From: Axinella damicornis
Lineage: Eukaryota > Porifera > Demospongiae > Axinellida > Axinellidae
Direction: 5' to 3'
NCBI GenBank assembly: GCA_963931865.1
Contig: OZ007511.1
Coordinates: forward strand, 13,634,189-13,698,188
Length of the DNA: 64,000 nt
A program made the translations under genes and the position numbers. The number at the start of each line of letters is the position of its first letter. The stretch's first letter is position 1. The notes beneath the pieces were generated by a model that saw only the letters and a program-made list of their open reading frames with translations, made no database searches and was not told where the DNA came from. This document shows, in pieces, positions 56,140 to 64,000 of this stretch.

Positions 56140-59100
56140 AAGTCGAAGAAACAAGCAGCTCTTCAAACACCTTGCTATTTTTGTGTGTATTTCGTCAAGT
56201 TTAAAGATGGTTGTGTCAATTGCTCTTTAGTAATCCACCATCAATCGGACTGTTTTCACTCTTTTATCACTGTTTATTGGTTCAATCTTGTTCTGTCCTA
56301 AGACTTGCTCCAAGCTTGAATTGAAGAAATTCAAGTTTGCACACAAAATTCTCTTCTATTGACAAGCTACCCACTGCAGAAGAACTTGGCTACTAAGTTT
56401 GAGAAGCACTAGAAAAATGCTACTGCGCAATGCGCTGCCGCTGCTTTCTGCACTCTATAAGCATTGTCGCAGGAGTCCATTGGCTCGATACTATTGGAGC
56501 TGAGAGAATCAAACCAAGCTTTTATCTTGGAGCTTTGCATTAATAAAATTATGTTTAAAACGTGCTTGTACGCTGCAGACACATCGCATGCAAATAAGAG
56601 CTCTCCTGTCGAAATGCATGTTACACAAATGTAAACAATCCCAGTACGCAACTGCAAAAATCATTGCTCTTTATGCAACCATTTAATAATTTTTCGTGTG
56701 TGAGATGGCGTGTACCAGCTCCTGCGTTCACCAGTACTGCACTCACCAAGTCCTGCGTGGGCGCTGACGGCTTCGGAACCCAACGTGCACCGGGCGATCG
56801 ATGATAACACAGTGGTGGTGGAGGTAAGTGCTCTTCTGGGTAACTCTAGACTTCGCCAAAGTCGCACTCTTCACATGAACTAACAGTTCCAAGAAGCAGT
56901 GGTTATAAATATCCTTCCTAGAAGTACACATGAATACTACGTAGGCGAGCCTTCTCGGAATCTTGCGAAAGGCTTCCCCGCTTTGTAGTTTACTCACAAC
57001 ACGTGTTTTTCCGAGAAAAGTAATCAAAATGCCAGAGGGAGCTCCTAGGCAACCCACGCGGACCGGATGACGATGTACTTCCGCCCTTTGACCTCAGTAG
57101 CTAGCCTAAAGCTGAAGGGATACGGTTTCATAGCTAAATAGCAGCAGTCTGTTGCTATGTATGTATGCATGTTAGAGGGCTAGCGTTTGTTGCTAACTAT
57201 AATGTATGAATCAATAATTATTAGTGAGAGAATAATAAACACGTGAATTGCACCACAGTGATTAAAGGAGCATCTCTGGTGGGCCTTAATAACTGTGGTT
57301 TGAAGTAGAAATTGATGGGACCAGATTCGGTGTCAGGAGCAGTATATTGGTTCATTTTCAGTGTTGGGTGTTGCATAGTAAGACTATGGCCATGCCAGGT
57401 TCATGCATGGATCATATGCATGGAGTCTCAATCAGTGCCATGCCTTCTTCATAGGAGGGTACCGATTTTCACCATGAAACAACGTGTATTGAATTAGCTA
57501 TGTGAAGAGGATTGGGTTCATGGGCTACGGTGAAGACTCCGGCATGAATGACTTTTACTGTGGAAAAGATTAGCCTCCTTTAAACAGGTGTAATTACCTC
57601 CACAAGGCAATTGCATAGATCAGGGACTGTATTATTATCTGCATAAAATAATATCATGTCTTGAAAGAAATTGTACTGTGCACATGCACGTTTCATGCTG
57701 TGTTATCTGCCACAGCATACATTAGCTATAATTACTGCATGCTCCTTGTGAGTGAGTATCATGCAGTCCTTGAATCATTCAAGTGGTAATTGCTGTATTA
57801 AGGTTTGTACGAACCATGCATGCGTTGGTGTGATTATTTACCAGTGATATATTATTATAAAGGAAGCAGCAACACCGCAAGTATACTATGTACTGTGTGA
57901 ATCCAGTAACGACCATCCTACCCACCAACTGACCAGTGAACACCACGTCTCAAAAAGGATGTTGCCATAGTGTGCATGTGCAGTGACTACTTCAAATAAT
58001 TATGTGCTAGCCTACACTAATGTGATGTCTAGCATTAACCATATGCAAGTGACATTGAACATTTCTCAGAAAGTTTATCAGTGCATGTGCTAATATAATG
58101 TCTGGACTCAACCTGAACATTTCTCAGAAACTTTCTCAGTGAGAGTAATAACTGTGGATTGTAAGGCAAGAAGTTCTTTTTGGCATTACAAATGAATTGA
58201 AATTTCCGCTGCAAACTTTTCTACAGCCTATAGCTACAGCGGATTACCAGCATGCAAAAGCTAAGCCAGTGCTAATTGCAGAGCAGAGCTGCTGTCGCTA
58301 ACAGTGCTATAACATTAATGATGCTCCAGTACATCAATTACAAGTGACTAAAGGCATCTGGGGATTAGCAGTTTCCTACATTGTGTGTGATCTCATTATG
58401 AACTACTGGGAGAGTTGTATGTTGCATAGGGGATAACATAATCAACATTCTTCTTGGAAAAGCATGAGTGACACCAATACAATCATTGTTTACAACTTTG
58501 AGCAACTATGCTCATTACGTATATGTTGGCAAATTTGTGCAGTTTGACTATATAATATATTACACAAGCAGTGCAGGTGGATCACGTCAACGTTCCGTAT
58601 TGTTTCCCTGGTATTGCAGTCAAAGTAAACAGTACAAAGTTCAACCTGGTACCGGCACCGGCATATCAGTGTTGCACGTTTTTGCTCCAAACAATAACTT
58701 GCCACTTCCATGAACTACTAAATGCAGGTCAAAGATGCATGTTGAAAGTCCCCATGACTACAATCAATCTTATAATAGTTCACCTGCAATCCGTAACGAT
58801 GGGTCAAAGTGGAACTATAATATGCAACATCTGATGGGAGCAAATTGTCGTCTGATACATTCAGTTTTCATAACTCACTGTTGTTGGTTGTCAGACTATA
58901 GGTTATAACTCTCTTGTGGAAGTTAATGACCTACTCTCCAAGCTTTCTTGTAGTGCATGGTGGGATGTGGGTCTTTCTCAATGCTCAGGATCAACTCAAA
59001 TGACTGCATTGTATTAGTAAAGCATTAGAGTATATAAAAATAAAACTTTCTGGGTCATAGATTCAATTATACGTACACCATCAAACCTGCTCAAAAATAG

Positions 59101-59169
59101 TTTTTAATGTGCTTCTAAGCGTTGTAGTATATTATAATGTCCCTTGATGGTCTCATAATATAAATATCA
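56140..59169. other. Intergenic DNA, no gene recognised
   Basis: Probably holds the ETS 5' UTR exon and promoter near 56.7-57.0 kb. From 57.1 to 59.1 kb I see only short frames. The phrase cctgaacatttctcagaaa recurs with its variant near 58065 and 58120. Confidence 0.5.
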
Positions 59170-59487
59170 TTACTGTTCTTTCTTTGTCTCTGCCTCAACC
59201 AGCTGTGAAGGGGATCCATTCTCCCGAACCACTGGTGACTTTGAATCAGGAATCACCCCGTTAGCTTCTTGCTCCACCTGAGAGCTTGCAGCTTTTCCCT
59301 CTCTGGCCAGCCTCTTGGCCTTGGCCCTCCTTCCCCGCTGCTTAATGTAGGCGTGGATGTAGAAGTTAGTGAAGAGGACGAGGAAGGACGTGGCGTAGCC
59401 TATGAGAGTGAAGTGCATCCATTTAGGGAAGTTGCAGTCGATGTAGAGAGAGTGTACAGCATGGATGATGCACAGAGAGAACTGCAG
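59170..59487 (-). CDS. ELOVL: Last exon of a second ELOVL-type elongase
   Basis: A phase-0 acceptor (ccctgcacag) opens 105 codons: LQFSLCIIHAVHSLYIDCNF, PKWMHFTLIGYATSFLVLFT, NFYIHAYIKQR and then a hydrophilic lysine-rich tail. This aligns with the last exon of the elongase at 29729-30004 and with ELOVL4/2/5-type C-termini (DCxFPKWMHxxLIGYAxSFLxLFxNFY). It ends KKEQ, a KKXX dilysine ER-retrieval signal like KKEL in the first gene. No other elongase exon is recognised between 59.5 and 64 kb on this strand; the 5' part is probably beyond the right edge, or the exon is orphaned. The frame is intact, which argues for a live gene. Confidence 0.85.
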   Translation of the reverse strand: MQFSLCIIHAVHSLYIDCNFPKWMHFTLIGYATSFLVLFTNFYIHAYIKQRGRRAKAKRLAREGKAASSQVEQEANGVIPDSKSPVVRENGSPSQLVEAETKKEQ

Positions 59488-60544
59488 CTGTGCAGGGGCA
59501 GAGAAGGGGGAAAGAAGAGTTGATATGAAGGACAATGGTTATGCAGATGTCATAGTGTTGGCTCACTGATAGTAGTTTGTAGCTCAAGTCAGATGCTTGA
59601 TCGGCACATCGCTGTTCACCATAGTAAATGATGATTACAGCCAACGCACAGCGGAGTGACAGTCACTGACTGACAAACTGCTGTACAGTATACGTATTTA
59701 TTGCCACATTATTGTTCAGCCATTGTATGATGGTATTTATTGCCACATTGTATTGTGACCATAGTGATTGTGATTGCACCAGCTGCAGCCAACAGTGAAC
59801 TCCACTGGCAAACCGACATAGTGTTGATTTGCACATTAACACGAAGCTAGGCTACATGGCCTCATGAGGACAGCAAAATATTCATTCTTGCATTTCTCAA
59901 TGCCTCATCTTTCGTTAGTATGGCAGATTTGGATACCATAGGTGGAGTCAGACCAGACTCTAGTATCTGATGTGGGAATGATTTGGTTGCTAAGGTGCAT
60001 GAGGATGAATTTTGAGGATCAGTACTAGATAAGTACCCAAAGTGAGACCATTTTCGTGTAACATTATCAGCTAGTGGAAGAACACAGTTAAGTTGAAATT
60101 AAGCATTTCCAAACCAAGTAGTTCTCCATGAAGTGGTGGACATTAAAACTATATAGCTATAGGTGATGTGATCCCATGCAGATGATAACTGTGATTGGTT
60201 CAAGGTGTTGGGACTATAATGACCCTACAAGGTTACCCCACCACATCTGCAAGGTCTACTGCTCATGTGCGTGGTGGTGTGATGGTGTCAAGGGCAATAC
60301 CCGCAATGAGCACCAGCTACAGAACAATGAACTCATTTTCCTGGTCTCAATTCCAAATATGGAGGATGTAACCTGATCATGGAAGTGAAGTACTATACGT
60401 GTTACAATGGTCATGAGTTGGGTCTAGTGTTGCACAAGAATCTGCATGCTATTCAGGCAGGACATTGCATTGGCATGATGACTCACAGGACTAGAATCTG
60501 GCATAACGGGTGAGGACATAATTATGTGCAATCAGTCAGAGGCT

Positions 60545-60545
<1 letters not shown>

Positions 60546-60590
<45 letters not shown>
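60546..60590. repeat. Poly-G run
   Basis: About 44 G residues, the longest homopolymer in the window. Confidence 0.9.
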
Positions 60591-61628
60591 GGGGGGGTCT
60601 CCAAACTTATGTGTAAGAAACAGTACTAATTACAATACAGGATATCAGTATGTCAGACAACTCTCTGTGCAGGCATCACAAACTGGAGATGGTGAAGAAA
60701 GCGTAACGTTCAAACATTTAATTAACTGGCATCACAAGTAGGGAGCTACTCAAGACTGTACCAAGCTATGAACTGTGATGCTTGCATGGAGGAGCTTTGA
60801 ATGGTCAGTGTGATGAGTGGGTCACATTGTGACACCTTCACAGCTGTCTATGCAATAAGGAGTGTAATGTTGCATATACGAGGGAAGTTTGTGGGACAGA
60901 GAAACTGCCGATCAATCATGGCAGTTTCCCAGCGTGGAAAGCTTCCACAGGAAGATCTTTTGTCAGATCTGAGTTACCCCATGTACTGTCCAGACATACT
61001 TCAGAATTTTTGAGCATTGCCCCCAAACTTCAGAACTGCCTACCTGTATTCTGCTTGTCCAGTGCATTTTTGGAACTGTAAGTTCACCCCGGCTTTTGAA
61101 GCAAAGCTTTAGATTACATATAAGTCAATGTACAGCTTAATGGACATTTCACTAGGTTAGGATGTGTTAACCTCAGAGATTACAGAACTAATACCAGTAT
61201 TATGTCATCCCTTTAGAGAAGGGGATGTTTGACATGGACCTCACACGTGTTGATAGGTTACACAGGAAGGCAGCAGGAAGTGTTTGGAAGCCACTGGTAA
61301 GTGTGAAGAAAGCCAGCAGCCTTACCAAGTTGACAAAATGGTAATTGCCTTAGTTATGTAAGCTATTTCCTGGTTACGCTTCCTGTCACACTGCAGCAGC
61401 CAGTTCATTGTGCTACCGCTTGTCCTGGATACCACTTGCAACCAGACCATTAGGGACGGGTCAAATAGAGGTCAATTAGAGGTCAAAGTTCAGTAAACAC
61501 AAGTGGTGTCTGTCAGTGCCTAGCTCCAGAGTGCAGACCAAGGTTCCTTAACTCCTGTAGTGTACACATGTAGTTTGGCTGGTGGTACATAATCACAGAT
61601 ACACACCACTTGCAAGCAGAATTAGCAG

Positions 61629-61671
61629 TAGCCTCATTGCCAGGCCATTGGAGAAACGGCCTGGCAACTTC
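61629..61671. mobile_element. CCTCATTGCCAGGCC palindrome copy
   Basis: tagcctcattgccaggcc and ggcctggcaac arms; the right end is truncated. Confidence 0.6.
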
Positions 61672-61844
61672 TGCAGGTTCAAACTACATGTAAATACGGA
61701 TGAAACATTACGACAACTGCCCTCTCTCATTCAAGTAGTGAAGATTGGATTGGATGTCTCCAGCTGCTAAAAAGGTAACGTACATAAATGTCTCAGTAGG
61801 GTGTAACTTATGTTCGTTGTTTATGTTGAGTGACTGATAGATGG

Positions 61845-61871
61845 ACAGACGGACAGATGGACAGATGGACA
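61845..61871. repeat. GACAGATG microsatellite
   Basis: Several gacagatg/gacagacg units. Confidence 0.7.
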
Positions 61872-62354
61872 GGAGCGATTTCTTAACCCGGTTTTGCATA
61901 TTGGGGTAATAAAACCCTAATGACCGTGGAAGACCTACTCAGGTTGAAACATTGTGTGATTAAAATTATTGCATCTCGGTCATGAATGGCAGATTCTAAC
62001 CCACCCACCCTATTGTAAGTCAAAGGCAGTACATATAATAGTACTACGGTTCAGGGGCAGTGGGCTGAGGGTATGTGTTCACTAGGAGGATATCCTCCAT
62101 TCATGGTTTACCTAAGGCACAGCCGAGGGTATATTGGATACCGTGTTTATCCTCCAAGTGGGCATATAGCAGCTTCCTTCACAACAGAACCTTTGTGCAC
62201 GTCCGGCATGTACATGTGCAGTAAAATTGATTACATGATTGTTTATTGCAGAGTACTAGCAATTACTGGCTCAGAGTTACAATGACTGCGTAGAGAAACA
62301 GCTGCAAATTAAATAAGATGAACCATGCTACCTGCATACCATAGACCAACAAAC

Positions 62355-62691
62355 ACCTAAGGCTGTCCTGTGTGTGGTGGAGTGGACCACTGATTATACA
62401 TCCTGCAGTCGCCTTCCAAGAAATCACACAGGAAGGATGCCAATGGTTTAATTCTAATAGGTGACATTATAAACACCTACATATTTACCACTGTGCCTGT
62501 CAACCTATATACAGAAAAATTACAATAGGATGTACGTGCTGCCTGCATTTCAATGAGATGAATGAACATCTAAGGCTGTCCTGTGTGTGGTGGAGTGGAC
62601 CATTGTTTATACATCCTGCAGCGGCCTTCCAAGAAATCACACAGGAAGGATGCAAGTGGTTTAATTCTAATAGGTGACATTATAAACACCT
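62355..62691 (+). repeat. Two copies of a 125-bp unit, 214 bp apart
   Basis: Copies at about 62355-62479 and 62569-62691 share ctaaggctgtcctgtgtgtg, ggaagga and gtgacattataaacacct with few differences. The spacer includes acctatatacag and cctgcattt. Confidence 0.85.
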
Positions 62692-62810
62692 TGATATCGA
62701 GGGGCAACCGCACTCCTGGTAGCTGCGGTTAAACGGTAGCACAAGCTAAGTGTGACAGTTCGTTCTAATTATCACACAACCCGTGAGTACCATGATAGCT
62801 ATATATAAGA
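62692..62810 (-). repeat. Inverted copy of the 13.3 kb dispersed repeat
   Basis: Reverse complement of 13321-13441 with few changes (gaggggcaaccgcactcctg, cggtagcacaagc, gtgagtaccatgatagct). Confidence 0.75.
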
Positions 62811-62884
62811 GTGCTCTCAAGAACCCATTCATAGCTGCGGTAGCGACACGCCGTAGCGCGGCCAACGGCGAGACAAAAGCGTTC

Positions 62885-63075
62885 ATACCTCTACCACCAA
62901 AGTGAGTTTCAGCACAATTATTTTGATTTTGTGTCACTGCATCATAGCGATCACGACGGTGTAGTCAGAATCTTTGTAGGCCATTCGGAAATAGTCAAAC
63001 GTTTATTAATTATTTAATTATTTACATTACGCGGCACAATTTTCTCTATACCAGGAGTGTAATTACCACTGAGCC
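62885..63075 (+). repeat. Dispersed repeat, copy 2
   Basis: Matches 10140-10330: ctaccaccaaagtgagtttc, gcacaattatt, gatcacgacggtgtagtc, ataccaggagtgtaa. Confidence 0.65.
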
Positions 63076-64000
63076 TGTCACCCTATACAGGAAAGTGTGT
63101 CCAGTAAAGAGGATGTGTGAGCTACCATCAGGGATGGGTATGGCTTCTCCACCTCACTGATCCACCCAGTCCCCATCTTGGACTAATACTCCACCCAGTC
63201 CACATCTTGGACTAAATTACTGGAGAATACTGGAGATTACTGGAGGTTACAGCTGGGATGATTGCTTGGTGACTTCACACAGACAGGAAACGTAAACTGT
63301 TAGTAGCCACCTGGTTACATGTAGGTACGTACATTGACATAATTATACCTATTCTGCACCTAAACTTAATCCAATCCACAGGCCTCCTCTGACAATGGCG
63401 ATTCCTCTGCAGAGAACTGGGGAAGGTTTGGCACATTTCATCAAAGTTAGTGCCAGTAAAGAGAGATCTAACATGTGCAACAGCTCTCTGCCCACACCAT
63501 AATGAGGTTCAGAAAAGCCCTGTGAAGCCTTGCATAGCTACGTTTCAAGTGGCTGGAAAAAGTTAAGATAGGGCAGAAAACAGCACATACTGTTTTTAAA
63601 GCAGGCCACAAAGGGCATATTAATGCCATAGATTACTGTCCAGGGGTCGGCTGCAGTGCAGTACTGACCACTACTAGAACCGCTGCAAAGTCTAAAGGGC
63701 ACAGGGAGAACACCGGTTGGCATCCAGGCGCCCAGCGTGCAGCAAAAGGAAGAGCATGCAGCCACTTAGCAAATGGTCTACCCCAGATTGCTTTTGGCTT
63801 TCATAAGGATATGCCATGCAGTCACAATGGTCTTTGTTCTGGCAAGAAATTCATTTAAGATGGTGCATAATGAGATTCATTCAGGAAGCCCTGGGAAGCC
63901 TTGTTCAGTCAAGTATTTCAAGTGGTTGCTGAAATAAACAAAAGGGCAAAGGGCAGCCAAAGGACAGCCAAAGTGCAACTAGCTCCACCACAAAGGACAC
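63076..64000. other. No gene seen
   Basis: Two similar blocks near 63495-63600 and 63862-63950 share ataatgagattcattcag/aggttcagaaa-gccctg-gaagccttg and caagtgg-tg. Otherwise nothing recognisable. Confidence 0.4.

Larger units (their letters stand above)
59488..62354. other. Possible elongase intron or intergenic DNA
   Basis: No coding sequence recognised. Contains the poly-G run at 60546-60590 and a short palindrome at 61629-61671. Confidence 0.45.

Overview
The window is a piece of an animal nuclear genome. It shows spliced genes with GT-AG introns, metazoan gene families (beta-TrCP, ELOVL, ETS, the axonemal dynein factor DNAI7/CASC1, mitochondrial MIPEP), dense short palindromic repeats and many homopolymer or microsatellite runs. 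The retroelement tail at the left end, the YqaJ/Mutator-like remnant, the RecQ-like fragment and the paired death-domain genes resemble what I remember of demosponge genomes. A sponge is my best guess; it is an inference, not a proof.

Layout. 1-7 kb: decayed mobile DNA (retroelement C-terminal ORF, Mutator/YqaJ transposase remnants, two large palindromes). 7.0-7.5 kb: a 400-bp alternating purine-pyrimidine array. 7.7-12.8 kb: duplicated block A, with a broken copy of the last DNAI7 exon, a complete death-domain gene (DD-A, minus) and an orphan ELOVL-like first exon (plus). 14.5 kb: one orphan leucine-rich-repeat exon. 16.0-23.5 kb: beta-TrCP (minus, 11 exons traced), with a TTF/hAT-type zinc-finger exon just upstream on the same strand. 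25.7-30.0 kb: duplicated block B, with DD-B (minus) head-to-head with a complete six-exon fatty-acid elongase (plus). 30.8-48.1 kb: DNAI7 (minus, 21 exons traced) with introns full of palindromic elements and GGGA arrays. 48.25-50.4 kb: intronless MIPEP (plus), head-to-head with DNAI7. 50.7-51.9 kb: a small three-exon gene (minus) with a RecQ-like fragment between inverted repeats in one of its introns. 52.7-56.1 kb: an ETS transcription factor (minus, 7 coding exons whose phases all join into 377 aa). 59.2-59.5 kb: the last exon of a second elongase. 59.5-64 kb: repeats, no gene found.

The genes are unrelated housekeeping or regulatory genes, not one pathway. The organising themes are head-to-head gene pairs (DD-B/ELOVL and DNAI7/MIPEP), a rearranged duplication of a DD/ELOVL/DNAI7 neighbourhood, and heavy invasion by short palindromic elements. 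Exon boundaries were read by eye from splice consensus, reading phase and family resemblance; no search was run.
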